54,110 nt of DNA from Spirochaetales bacterium (GTDB lineage Bacteria > Spirochaetota > Spirochaetia > SZUA-6 > DRHE01), in assembly GCA_030615505.1 (NCBI GenBank), contig JAUWZD010000016.1:1-54110 (forward strand), read 5' to 3'. A program made the translations under genes and the position numbers. Shown piece by piece: positions 31,611-40,443 of this stretch; within the stretch, counting starts at the first letter, position 1, and the number at the start of each line of letters is the position of its first letter. The notes below the pieces were generated by a model. It saw only the letters and a program-made list of their open reading frames with translations. It searched no databases and was not told the origin of the DNA.

Positions 31611-32899
31611 TTATTAAAAATACTACCATACTCTCAATCTACGATCTCTCCATAAGAAGAAACATGGATGTGTTGATCGAGGGTAACAGAATCAAACAGA
31701 TTGGGAAGAATCTAGCTGAGTCGGGAGAGCTTATCGAAGGAAAAGACCACTATCTTATCCCCGGCATGGTCAATACCCATGCCCATACCGCTATGACCCT
31801 TTTGCGCGGCGCAGCGGAAGATGCCAATATCGATGACTGGTTTAATAAACATATTTGGGTCTATGAACAGAACTTAAGTCCGGATGACGTCTATATCGGC
31901 ACACTACTAGGAGCGGCTGAAATGCTGCTTTCAGGGGTTACATTTGTAGCAGATCACTATTTTTACATGGATAAGGCTCATCAGGCTTACAAGGAGAGTG
32001 GGATGCGGGCGGATTTAGCCTGGGCCGTTTTCGGCGCGGGCCCGGGCTGGGAGGAGCAGTATGATGAAGCCTTGCGCTTCAGCAAGGAATATCGAAATAA
32101 GGAACCTCGCATTACCGTTTCCCTGGGCCCGCATTCCCCGTACATAAGTCCGGATAGTTTTTTAGAAAAGGTAGTTGAAAAGTCAGAAGAGTTAAATCTT
32201 AAGATGCACATACACGTCTCCGAAGAAAAAGGGCAGCTTGATAGGAGTTTGAGAGAGAAGAATAGGACCCCTGTAGAGGTGCTGAAAGATACCGGTGTGT
32301 TGAAACAAGGAACTATCCTGGCCCATGCTTATTACGCCACAGACAAAGATCTGGTACTCATCAAGGAGAGCGGAGCCGGGGTCGCACACTGTGCCAAAAC
32401 CTATATGAAGTTCGGAGACGTGCATAATTTCCTTCCCAGAGCCCTTAAAGCCGGAATTCCTTTGGGATTGGGTACGGACGGGGCCTGCTCAAACAACAGC
32501 ATGAGCATATTCGAGGTTGCAAGAGATGCAGCGCTTATGGCCAAGTGTTCTGTGAAAGAACCAGAAATAGCTACGATCTCAGAAATTCTTCCCCTACTTT
32601 CAGGTGGAGGCGAAGTTTTGGGCATAAAGGGCTACGGAATCATAGAAGAAGGCGCACTTGCCGACCTTGTACTGATTGATCCCCGTACTCCAAACATGGT
32701 TCCGGATAACAATGTCTTTGCCAACCTGCTCTACTCGCTCGGCGAAAAGAATATCGATACAGTTATTGTGGATGGCAAGGTAATTGTGAGCAAAGGTAAG
32801 TTAATCAATTTAGACCTTAAAGAATTGTACAGACAGGCTAATGCATCAGTTTCACGAATAATCAAGCAGTCATCAAACATCCCCATGCAAAAATATTAA
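31607..32899 (+). CDS. mtaD: Amidohydrolase of the MTA/SAH deaminase family
   Basis: This encodes 430 residues of the cytosine-deaminase-like amidohydrolase branch. Metal motif 'MVNTHAHTAMTLLRGAAED' gives HxH, 'HIHVSEEKGQ' and 'ILAHAYYATDKDL' supply His ligands, and 'GLGTDGACSNNSMSIFEV' the catalytic Asp. The 'NTHTH...RG.A.D....W' opening is characteristic of 5-methylthioadenosine/S-adenosylhomocysteine deaminase (MtaD) and related adenosine or guanine deaminases. At the end of a nucleoside salvage operon, deamination of an imported adenosine-type nucleoside is the natural role. The gene symbol is by family; the substrate is not proven. Confidence 0.85.
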   Translation: MIIKNTTILSIYDLSIRRNMDVLIEGNRIKQIGKNLAESGELIEGKDHYLIPGMVNTHAHTAMTLLRGAAEDANIDDWFNKHIWVYEQNLSPDDVYIGTLLGAAEMLLSGVTFVADHYFYMDKAHQAYKESGMRADLAWAVFGAGPGWEEQYDEALRFSKEYRNKEPRITVSLGPHSPYISPDSFLEKVVEKSEELNLKMHIHVSEEKGQLDRSLREKNRTPVEVLKDTGVLKQGTILAHAYYATDKDLVLIKESGAGVAHCAKTYMKFGDVHNFLPRALKAGIPLGLGTDGACSNNSMSIFEVARDAALMAKCSVKEPEIATISEILPLLSGGGEVLGIKGYGIIEEGALADLVLIDPRTPNMVPDNNVFANLLYSLGEKNIDTVIVDGKVIVSKGKLINLDLKELYRQANASVSRIIKQSSNIPMQKY

Positions 32900-32930
32900 A
32901 AAATTTCTAGATAGGGTTTTTATCCTTTCC

Positions 32931-32959
32931 TTGACTTAACAGGACTTCTGGATTATCAT
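32931..32959 (+). promoter_or_regulatory. Candidate sigma70-type promoter for the partner-switching cluster
   Basis: TTGACT (32931-32936) and TATCAT (32954-32959) are 17 bases apart. A TATAAT ten bases further on (32964-32969) is an alternative -10. The pair lies in the 108-base gap before the sensor gene at 33008. Confidence 0.5.
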
Positions 32960-33007
32960 TTTTTATAATAGTGTTAAGAAAAACTAAATGAATTCCAGGG
33001 GAAAATT

Positions 33008-34312
33008 ATGGTAAGTAGAGGTGTTTCAATAAAAACAAAGATTACAATCACTTTAGTTCTGCTTCCCTTGATATCTCTCCTTGTTGTCGGGGCAATCGCA
33101 CTTATTCAAAACCGTGATTCATTAGCGAATCAGGCAGAAGTGAACCTTGAGAGAATTATACTCGAAAAAACAAAGGGATATAACTATATCTTTGAAAGAA
33201 TACAGCAGGAGGCAGAAGCAGCGGCTAAGTATGCGGAGATGATCTACCGCGTTGATGCGCCAACAGTAGACTTGCATAGAAGAATTTTAATGCCGTGGAC
33301 CGGAGAAGGATACGGCAGCGAAGAAATCAGAGCCGCTCTTTATAAGGAGAACCTGCGCCTGCAGAGATCAGGTCAGATGCTTGAAGCGATCGTATCCAAC
33401 AACCCTTATCTGACACTCGGATACCTGGGAACAGAAACCGGAATGACTGTGTTTGATAATGAGGATGTGGTAGACGTAATAGAGAAACTTGAAGCATTTG
33501 ATGTAAGGACACGGCCCTGGTATATACAGGCTAAAGAGGCAAAGAGAACCATCTGGACTGAACCATATGTAGATGCTAACACTAAAAAACTGACTGTTAC
33601 TTCAGCCACACCTGTGTACCCGATGTACGGCGCCTCTGAATCAATAGTGGGTGTGGTAGGATTCGATGTGCTGCTCGAGACATTGCAAAATGACATCCTC
33701 GGCATGGATATTGGCTATGATAACTATGCCTTTATGATTAATAGCGAGGGCATGGTATTGATTAGACCGGGAATGGAGAAAGGTGATGTAAGATGGGATG
33801 AAACATATAAAACAGATAATTTACTGCAAACCGATAATACAGCCTTTAATCACATCATTGCCAAAATGATCTCGGGAACGGAGAGTATTGACAGCTATAA
33901 AACAGCCGATGGGGATGAAAATTATTTAGCCTACGCTTTTATCCCTAATATCAGATCGAGCGTGGGTATCGTGGTGCCCCGAAGTGAGATCGTGCAGCCT
34001 GTAGAGGAAAGCGGGAAACTCGTTATTGTTGCCTTAGCTTTGACCATCATCATCGCACTTGGTATGGGGCTCATACTCAGCAATCAGGTTACGCGCCCTA
34101 TAGAAGAGATCACCCTAATCGCGGATAAAGTGAGCAGGGGCCTGACGGAAGTGGAGGAGATTCCCATAAAGAGGAGAGATGAAATAGGTGCTTTAGCCAA
34201 TTCATTTAACAGGATGATCTCCAATTTAACGATCGTAATGAAAGAGTTAGAAGAGAAGAATATAGATTTGACAGAATCAAAAAAACAGAATAATATAGTT
34301 TCTGATTTATGA
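33008..34312 (+). CDS. dCache-HAMP membrane sensor lacking an output domain
   Basis: This encodes 434 residues with AGGGGA before the ATG. A membrane helix spans about 14-33, followed by a periplasmic double-Cache domain (about 40-335: 'DVRTRPWYIQAKEAKRTIWT', 'PYVDANTKKLTVTSATPVY', 'GVVGFDVLLETLQNDIL'). The second helix spans about 338-360, then a HAMP domain ('NQVTRPIEEITLIADKVSRG', 'RRDEIGALANSFNRMI') and a short coiled coil. It ends there. Cache domains bind small metabolites, and HAMP normally passes the signal to a kinase, cyclase or PP2C domain in the same chain. Here the next gene, starting at the ATGA overlap, supplies a PP2C phosphatase. The signal is therefore probably passed between proteins. 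Confidence 0.9.
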   Translation: MVSRGVSIKTKITITLVLLPLISLLVVGAIALIQNRDSLANQAEVNLERIILEKTKGYNYIFERIQQEAEAAAKYAEMIYRVDAPTVDLHRRILMPWTGEGYGSEEIRAALYKENLRLQRSGQMLEAIVSNNPYLTLGYLGTETGMTVFDNEDVVDVIEKLEAFDVRTRPWYIQAKEAKRTIWTEPYVDANTKKLTVTSATPVYPMYGASESIVGVVGFDVLLETLQNDILGMDIGYDNYAFMINSEGMVLIRPGMEKGDVRWDETYKTDNLLQTDNTAFNHIIAKMISGTESIDSYKTADGDENYLAYAFIPNIRSSVGIVVPRSEIVQPVEESGKLVIVALALTIIIALGMGLILSNQVTRPIEEITLIADKVSRGLTEVEEIPIKRRDEIGALANSFNRMISNLTIVMKELEEKNIDLTESKKQNNIVSDL

Positions 34313-36219
34313 TATCGGTATTTGGTCCCAAACTCTTTGTCGAAGTATTTCTGGTTGTCTATTTTCTCTCTGTTTTAAAACTCAAGAAAATAAGCTCCAT
34401 CTATTTATTTGGGTATATAATCGCTATTCTTGCTTGTAGAGATATTCTTTACCATTTTATTAATAATGACACCATAATATCATTATCACATCTTGTAGTT
34501 ATATCGATCTATTTAATCTGGCTTCGAACCTACACCGGGAAGAGAAAGATAGATCAATTCTATTTTATCGCTAATGGCCTCTTCATTTTGCTCATTATCG
34601 TAAATACAATTTATAAGTTTGTTCCTATTACCCAGTTCCATGTCAATCTCTGGCTCATTGCAGATATTATTTATCTATTTATATTTTTGGGTTTAGTTTC
34701 TGAATATAATACTGAAAATGCAGAAATTATTCTTCAAACAAGATTCATTATTATTGCCGTGCTCCTGCTTTTTAATCTTATTACACTTCTCTTTGGATAC
34801 AGCGGCCCAATTATTCAAAATATACTTTTTCCATTATTTTATTTTCTTCATACCTATATACTATATAGATATAACAATCAATTTACTGAGGAGGGAAAAC
34901 GAACAAGCAGTTTTTACTCAACTAGCTTAGAATCCATGTTTGAGTTTATGAAAAACCTGGGGCAGGCTATTATGGCTAAGATTGACCTGCCAAAGGTCAT
35001 GGATATTATTGTGACATCCGCAGTCAAGAACATAGGCGCCGATGCCGGCGCCATATTAATTGTGGATGAGTTTGAGGACATACTCACCGTAAGAGCAACT
35101 TGCGGTATATACCCGCCACCCTATCCTGTTCCGGATATAGCAGGAGTGAAAACCAGCAGCTTAAAGAGCTATTTTAGTAAAACCCCGATAAAAATAGGAG
35201 AGACAATATTAGGGGAAGCTGTAAAAAATGGTGAGCCAATATTGGTAAGAAATGCAATTCAGGATGAGAGGATGAAATATAACACATCCAATGATATTTT
35301 TTTTGTGAGTTCCGTAATTGCAATTCCCCTGATTGTTTCAAACCGGGTAATAGGTGTTCTTTCAACATTGAAGCGTGTGGAAAATCAGTTTTTCGATGAT
35401 AGTGATTTCAGCCGTCTTAAGACTTTTGCAGATTATGCCTCTATGACTATTGAAAACATTTTTACATATCTGGAAGTACTCGAGAAGCGAGACATGGATA
35501 GAGAGGTAAGCATTGCAGCGGAAATCCAAAAAAAGCTTCTGCCGGGCAAGTTACCCAAACTTGAAAGTGCCTCCCTGGCCGTATTAACACGTCCGGCAAG
35601 AGGTGTCAGCGGCGATTATTATGATATTATAAGACTGAACAGAGATAAAATAGCTATTGTTATCTGTGACGTAGCCGGTAAGGGTGTTCCCGCCGCTTTA
35701 GTAATGGTAATGATTCGTTCAATCCTTCATCTGATTGTTTCATCAGACAAAGAAGCTTCAAAAATATTGACCTGGATCAACAGGGGCATTACCGGTAGAA
35801 TAGAGATCGACCATTTTGCAACAATAGGTTTTTTGGTATTCAACCAAAGAAACAGGGAAGTAGTTTATTCTAATGCCGCCCATTACCCGTTACTGGTTTA
35901 CAGAAGTCAAACGGGAAAACTTGCACAGGTCGATACGGAAGGCTTACCGATCGGGATTGAAAGAACTGCCAGGTATGGACAAAAAAGATTTAATTTGCAT
36001 AAGGGAGATATAGTTATTCTTTATACAGACGGTATTATAGAGGCAATGAACTCAGATGGCCGGCAATACAGCTTGAGCTCTCTAATCAATGTAATTAAAA
36101 AAAACTCAAGCCTTCCTTCAAAAGAATTAGTAGAGAAAATTCGTTTAGACTTACAGGGGTTTGTTGGAAATACCAGGCAGCATGACGATCAAACTCTGTT
36201 AATGATGAAAGCAAATTAG
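34309..36219 (+). CDS. 7TM-GAF-PP2C (SpoIIE/RsbU-type) phosphatase
   Basis: This encodes 636 residues. Six or seven membrane helices occupy about residues 5-195, rich in Ile and Phe. A GAF domain covers about 215-380 ('GADAGAILIVDEFEDILTV', 'VIAIPLIVSNRVIGVLSTLK'). A SpoIIE/PP2C domain runs from about 400 to the end: 'AEIQKKLLPGKLP', 'GVSGDYYDIIRLN', 'AIVICDVAGKGVPAALVM', 'FNQRNREVVYSNAAHYPLL', 'LYTDGIIEAMN' and 'RQHDDQTLLMMK'. The metal-binding Asp residues are present. Such enzymes dephosphorylate STAS anti-anti-sigma proteins, and the next gene encodes one. The start overlaps the sensor's stop without a ribosome site, implying coupled translation. Confidence 0.92.
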   Translation: MISVFGPKLFVEVFLVVYFLSVLKLKKISSIYLFGYIIAILACRDILYHFINNDTIISLSHLVVISIYLIWLRTYTGKRKIDQFYFIANGLFILLIIVNTIYKFVPITQFHVNLWLIADIIYLFIFLGLVSEYNTENAEIILQTRFIIIAVLLLFNLITLLFGYSGPIIQNILFPLFYFLHTYILYRYNNQFTEEGKRTSSFYSTSLESMFEFMKNLGQAIMAKIDLPKVMDIIVTSAVKNIGADAGAILIVDEFEDILTVRATCGIYPPPYPVPDIAGVKTSSLKSYFSKTPIKIGETILGEAVKNGEPILVRNAIQDERMKYNTSNDIFFVSSVIAIPLIVSNRVIGVLSTLKRVENQFFDDSDFSRLKTFADYASMTIENIFTYLEVLEKRDMDREVSIAAEIQKKLLPGKLPKLESASLAVLTRPARGVSGDYYDIIRLNRDKIAIVICDVAGKGVPAALVMVMIRSILHLIVSSDKEASKILTWINRGITGRIEIDHFATIGFLVFNQRNREVVYSNAAHYPLLVYRSQTGKLAQVDTEGLPIGIERTARYGQKRFNLHKGDIVILYTDGIIEAMNSDGRQYSLSSLINVIKKNSSLPSKELVEKIRLDLQGFVGNTRQHDDQTLLMMKAN

Positions 36220-36244
36220 GGAAAGGAGTTAATATTCTTAAAAA

Positions 36245-36604
36245 ATGGAAATCAAGCTTAGACGTAATTCGTCTATTTATATAATTGATATATCGGGTGA
36301 GATGGATCTTTACAACTCTTTTGAATTGAAGAATATCGTATTGAAAATGATGCAAAAGAATATAAAAAACTACATAATCAACCTTGAGAATGTGGAATAT
36401 ATCGACTCAAGCGGCATTGGCGCCCTGATCTATGTTCATTCTGCTCTTAAAAAGAAAAATATGAATTTGAGAATTGTTAATGTTCATGGTTCTGTAAAAA
36501 GAGTGATTGAACTCACCAAGCTTATAAAATATTTTAACATTGTAAACAGCCTTAGAGAAGCTATAAATCAAATAAAGCAACTACTTTTAAGGGAGATTGT
36601 TTAA
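36245..36604 (+). CDS. STAS-domain anti-sigma factor antagonist
   Basis: This encodes 119 residues, a single STAS domain of the RsbV/SpoIIAA type. The phosphorylation region is 'VEYIDSSGIGALIYVHSALK', with S55 or S56 as the acceptor. The rest fits the usual beta-alpha pattern ('MEIKLRRNSSIYIIDISGEM', 'LRIVNVHGSVKRVIELTKL'). It is expected to be phosphorylated by the RsbW-like kinase that follows and dephosphorylated by the PP2C protein before it. AAAGGAG lies about 18 bases upstream, a long spacing. The stop and next start share one base (TAATG). Confidence 0.92.
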   Translation: MEIKLRRNSSIYIIDISGEMDLYNSFELKNIVLKMMQKNIKNYIINLENVEYIDSSGIGALIYVHSALKKKNMNLRIVNVHGSVKRVIELTKLIKYFNIVNSLREAINQIKQLLLREIV

Positions 36605-37149
36605 TGTCTTTAGCAAAACAGCTTAGTGTTGATGAGAACAGCAAACTATTCAATAGAAATGGTATGTTTCACAAGATTTTCCCCAGTGATTTCAGACAGA
36701 TAAGATATTTTACTGTTCTGATTATACAGAAGGCGCCTGCGGGAATTAAAGAAATAAACCTTTTAGAGCAGCAAATAAGCGAGTTAATTAAAAATGCAAT
36801 AAAGCATGGAAACAAAAAGGACCCTAAGAAAAATATAGATGCCTGGTTTTCTTTCAGCAACACGCATGCGCACCTGATTATTCAAGATAAGGGAAAAGGA
36901 TTTACCAGGCTGGAAGAATGGAATGAATTCAATAAAAAGCGAACGGAGTGCTTTTTAACCCAGAATTTCGAAGAAATGGAAAAATACGTGTCCTTCTTAA
37001 CGGAAGACAGCGATGAGATGGACAGCGGGAATGCCTTGTTTGCCGCATCGGAATACTGGGATGGCGGAATAGTTTATAATAATAAAAAAAACTGTGTCGC
37101 AGTATTAAAGAACTTCCCCAAAAAAAGATTCGGCATAAAAATCAGTTGA
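36604..37149 (+). CDS. RsbW-like HATPase (anti-sigma / STAS kinase)
   Basis: This encodes 181 residues of GHKL ATPase type: N-box 'QISELIKNAIKHGN' (N64), G1 'IIQDKGKGF' (D95). A longer loop ('EEMEKYVSFLTEDSDEMDSG') precedes the final strand ('DGGIVYNNKKNCVAVLKNF'). RsbW/SpoIIAB kinases phosphorylate a STAS partner and sequester a target, usually a sigma factor. This one is longer (usual 140-160), the G2 glycine loop is not obvious, and no sigma gene is adjacent, so the target may be something else. AGGGAG precedes the ATG. The C-terminal part is family-atypical. Confidence 0.85.
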   Translation: MSLAKQLSVDENSKLFNRNGMFHKIFPSDFRQIRYFTVLIIQKAPAGIKEINLLEQQISELIKNAIKHGNKKDPKKNIDAWFSFSNTHAHLIIQDKGKGFTRLEEWNEFNKKRTECFLTQNFEEMEKYVSFLTEDSDEMDSGNALFAASEYWDGGIVYNNKKNCVAVLKNFPKKRFGIKIS

Positions 37150-37245
37150 AAACATATACGTAGTCGGACTAAAAAGCCAAAACATTGTATTTTTTTTTAT
37201 AATTTATACCCTGTCAATGTAAAGATAGAAACCTTCTTCGAAAGC

Positions 37246-37274
37246 TTGTCAAATAAAAGAAAAAATGATAAAAT
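37246..37274 (+). promoter_or_regulatory. Candidate sigma70-type promoter for the HEAT-cyclase gene
   Basis: TTGTCA (37246-37251) and TAAAAT (37269-37274) are 17 bases apart, ending 19 bases before the ATG at 37294. A short TA tract follows at 37275-37286. This suggests that the cyclase can be transcribed independently of the partner-switching genes. Confidence 0.5.
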
Positions 37275-37293
37275 TATATATATATAAGAGAGT

Positions 37294-40200
37294 ATGGCTA
37301 AAAGTAAAGTGAAAAGTAAGTATAATAAAATAGTAAAAAATCAAAAAAAATTAATAAATAAAGATAGTAAAATAACAGTTCTTTCACTGCTAAAGAATTT
37401 CTATGAGAAGAAAATATTTTCAGTTTTAATTAAAGATTATTATGACTCTGACCTTGATATCAGTCTAACGGCAATCGAGTCTTCGGCATCTATCGGGAAT
37501 GAGGTAGCAATACCTCACCTATATCAGATCGTGGAAAGGGGTAAAACACTTCAGAAAAAAGCTGCAATAAAAGCTCTTGCCGAGATCGGGGCACCCTCAT
37601 CAATCAATATGCTCATCAAGTATTTCAATTTATTCCAGGATAGTGAAATTAGTGAGGAAATTATTTTAGCTTTGAATAGAATCTCCCCTCTTAATGAAAA
37701 AGTGCAGCAGCTTAACAAGGAATTACTGATTAATCCGGATACAGAAGAACCTCTCCGGGCAAAGGCTATAGTAGGACTTATAGAATCAGATAACTTCAGC
37801 TTCTTAAAACCGATTCTGAAGATAATTTCTCCGTCTCTAAAGATGGTTGTATTTATTAAGATCCTCAGATCCGGAAGCCGGGAAGTAGAATCTTTTATAG
37901 AACACTTTAAGGATTTATCAAAAGAGTTTACTTCTTGTACCCTCGGTTATTATCTTGCTGCCTATCAGTTAAAGGTTGAGAATCCGCGGCAAGAATTTAT
38001 TTTACAAAGGCTGGAGCATTCAGATAAAGGAACACTAATTTCATTTCTCCAGGCCTTCCTCCAGTTCGAATGGAAGATACCGCATCCTTTAAAGGTTTTC
38101 AGAATCTTTCTAATGGCTCCTTATATTGATTTGGAAACCGAAGCGTTGAATGGAGACCTTCTAGAAAGAATAGTTAAAGAGGAAAGAAAACACTCCACTT
38201 TTCTCTTAAACAAACTAAGCGAAATGACACACGCCCATCTAGAAACTGTTTTTTCAAAAATAAAGAAGAATTATATTTCGCTGAAAGGGATCCCAAAGAA
38301 AGAATCATTTTCTGTATTTATTTTAGCAAATCTTCTAGAAAGATATGCTACTTCAGATCTGCTGCTTGAGATCAAAAGATTCTTTAGGAAAGATCCCCTC
38401 CCAGGCCCTTCACATATTATAAGTAGAATAACAGAGCACTTAGAAAACGCCCCTGAAGAAGATAAAAACAGATTTGAGGCATGTATCCCCCTTTTTTATC
38501 TGGATGAGAAAACGGAAAAACTTAAAATCATCTCTACTCTTTCTGATATTGAACTTAACAGACCCATCCTTTTAAGGAGATTGAACAGGCTTTTAAGGAT
38601 CGCCGGAGCTTTAAAGATTAAAACATCCTTAGTGAAGATCATGGAGATACTTGATTTCGCAAGAGAAGAGAGAATTTCCTTTCTTGAGGAGACCTGTATT
38701 GTTACCCTTTGCCAGGTTCTACCAACATTGCTTAATAGGGAAATAAAGCATTACTTTTATTCTACTTTCTCCATTAGCCTCTCTTCTCTCAATGGTTACA
38801 TCAGAGGCGCAAGATTTATACCCCCAAAGTTTATTATAAGCCCTTTGCTTCATCTCCTGGTACTGCCCTCTTTGAATCACTACTCTAAAGTTCTAATTGT
38901 CGATACTCTGGAAAATATAAATCTGCAAGGCATTCAGGAGCTATGGCCTCTTTTGGCAAAGTCCCTGGAGATAAAAGAGATCCATAAAGAACTAAAGGAG
39001 AGAATTGGAGGTATAATCTCAAGGTACGGGGATAGTTCTCTTTTTAAGTCCCTTTTAGATCTTACATGCAATGGAGATCACTTTCTAAAGATAATTGCAA
39101 TAAGGGCATTAAAAAGTATAGCAACAAGAACATCCAATATTCCTAAAGATGTTCTAACCAATCGTCTCTATATCCTTTTAGAAGATAAAAGAAAGGAAAT
39201 ACAGATTGAATCCCTCCTTGCCCTGCTTGCCTTAAAAGATGATTATGCGATTCAAGTTTTGAGTGACTATTTAAGCTCTGATAATGAACAGCTCGTAGCA
39301 GAGCTTCTTGGATACCTAAAAGAATCAATCTCGCATGAAGTTCTATCTCTACTATTGAAGCAGATAAAATCTGAGAGTAAGATTGTTCATATAGTTCTCC
39401 GGAAAGTTCTTGCAGAATTATCCAGGGGGGATTTCGCTACGCAAATCCAGGAAACGCTTATTGAATATTCAAAAGCAGTACCAGGAACTTCAATTGGAGA
39501 ACCCCAACCCATACAGGAAGAAGAAAGTATTATTGAACATGCAAAACGTGAGTTTAAATTCAGAAGAGAAAATTCTCAAGATCTGACAGTTCTCTTTATT
39601 GACATATCAGATTATACGGAGAAGTCCTCTTCAATGGACATGTCAACCATTATTAAGCTGATAAAAAAATTCGAGGACACTACCATCCCTGTAATCAGAG
39701 ACTTCAAAGGCACACTAATTAAAAAGATGGGAGATGGAATACTGGTTGTTTTTAAGCACCCTTTAAACGCTGTCCTTGCCGCACTTACAATCCAGAATAA
39801 GATTGGAGAATATAACCGGTACAGGATTGAGGATGAAAAATTTCTTGTAAGAATCGGACTTAATACAGGAGTGGTTATCAGAAAAGACAATGATATCTAT
39901 GGTGATGTAGTTAATGTAGCATCAAGAATGGAAACATCAGCCAATCCCGGTGATATTCTTTTAACTCAGTCTACCCATGAAGAGATTAAAGATTATATCA
40001 AGTGCACAAGACTGGGAAATATTCAGGTAAAGGGCAAAGGTGAACCAATAACAGTCTATTCAGCAGATGAAAGTGTGATAGCTGTCAAGCACATTATCGA
40101 AACGGACAGTGAAAAGACTAAAAGCCATTCTGAAAATCCTGAAAAGTACCCTGTTGCACAACTAAAAGAATCAATATTTGAGCCCGATTATAAACTTCCA

Positions 40201-40371
40201 GCAAATCTCCGGAAAGGACGGAAAATACTGGAAAATTTGAAGAAGCTCTTTGTAGATATTACAAATGCACTGGAAGAAATTGCCAGGGACTATCACGATG
40301 AATATGTGTTTAAGAAATATCTTCAGGAGAAATGGAAAGAGCAAATTGATTTTTTCAAGAGAAACACCTGA
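37294..40371 (+). CDS. HEAT-repeat class III adenylate cyclase
   Basis: This encodes 1025 residues with no signal or membrane helix. About residues 20-740 are helical repeats of HEAT type ('SIGNEVAIPHLYQIVERGKT', 'LQKKAAIKALAEIGAPSSIN', 'LLALLALKDDYAIQVLSDYL'). Residues about 762-935 are a class III cyclase: metal Asp D770 ('LFIDISDYT') and D814 ('KKMGDGILVVF'), with a Lys just before the second Asp and 'DIYGDVVN' as adenine-selecting positions. N874 and R878 in 'NVASRME' stabilise the transition state. All catalytic residues are present, so an active cAMP producer is predicted. The C-terminal 90 residues form a coil. HEAT repeats bind partner proteins, possibly the STAS or RsbW-like protein upstream. 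Confidence 0.9.
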   Translation: MAKSKVKSKYNKIVKNQKKLINKDSKITVLSLLKNFYEKKIFSVLIKDYYDSDLDISLTAIESSASIGNEVAIPHLYQIVERGKTLQKKAAIKALAEIGAPSSINMLIKYFNLFQDSEISEEIILALNRISPLNEKVQQLNKELLINPDTEEPLRAKAIVGLIESDNFSFLKPILKIISPSLKMVVFIKILRSGSREVESFIEHFKDLSKEFTSCTLGYYLAAYQLKVENPRQEFILQRLEHSDKGTLISFLQAFLQFEWKIPHPLKVFRIFLMAPYIDLETEALNGDLLERIVKEERKHSTFLLNKLSEMTHAHLETVFSKIKKNYISLKGIPKKESFSVFILANLLERYATSDLLLEIKRFFRKDPLPGPSHIISRITEHLENAPEEDKNRFEACIPLFYLDEKTEKLKIISTLSDIELNRPILLRRLNRLLRIAGALKIKTSLVKIMEILDFAREERISFLEETCIVTLCQVLPTLLNREIKHYFYSTFSISLSSLNGYIRGARFIPPKFIISPLLHLLVLPSLNHYSKVLIVDTLENINLQGIQELWPLLAKSLEIKEIHKELKERIGGIISRYGDSSLFKSLLDLTCNGDHFLKIIAIRALKSIATRTSNIPKDVLTNRLYILLEDKRKEIQIESLLALLALKDDYAIQVLSDYLSSDNEQLVAELLGYLKESISHEVLSLLLKQIKSESKIVHIVLRKVLAELSRGDFATQIQETLIEYSKAVPGTSIGEPQPIQEEESIIEHAKREFKFRRENSQDLTVLFIDISDYTEKSSSMDMSTIIKLIKKFEDTTIPVIRDFKGTLIKKMGDGILVVFKHPLNAVLAALTIQNKIGEYNRYRIEDEKFLVRIGLNTGVVIRKDNDIYGDVVNVASRMETSANPGDILLTQSTHEEIKDYIKCTRLGNIQVKGKGEPITVYSADESVIAVKHIIETDSEKTKSHSENPEKYPVAQLKESIFEPDYKLPANLRKGRKILENLKKLFVDITNALEEIARDYHDEYVFKKYLQEKWKEQIDFFKRNT

Positions 40372-40443
40372 TTGTCAACCTGGTGACAAAAAAGAATTCA
40401 TTAATATAATTAAGCGGGTCGAAATGTATTATAACAGAGAAGA

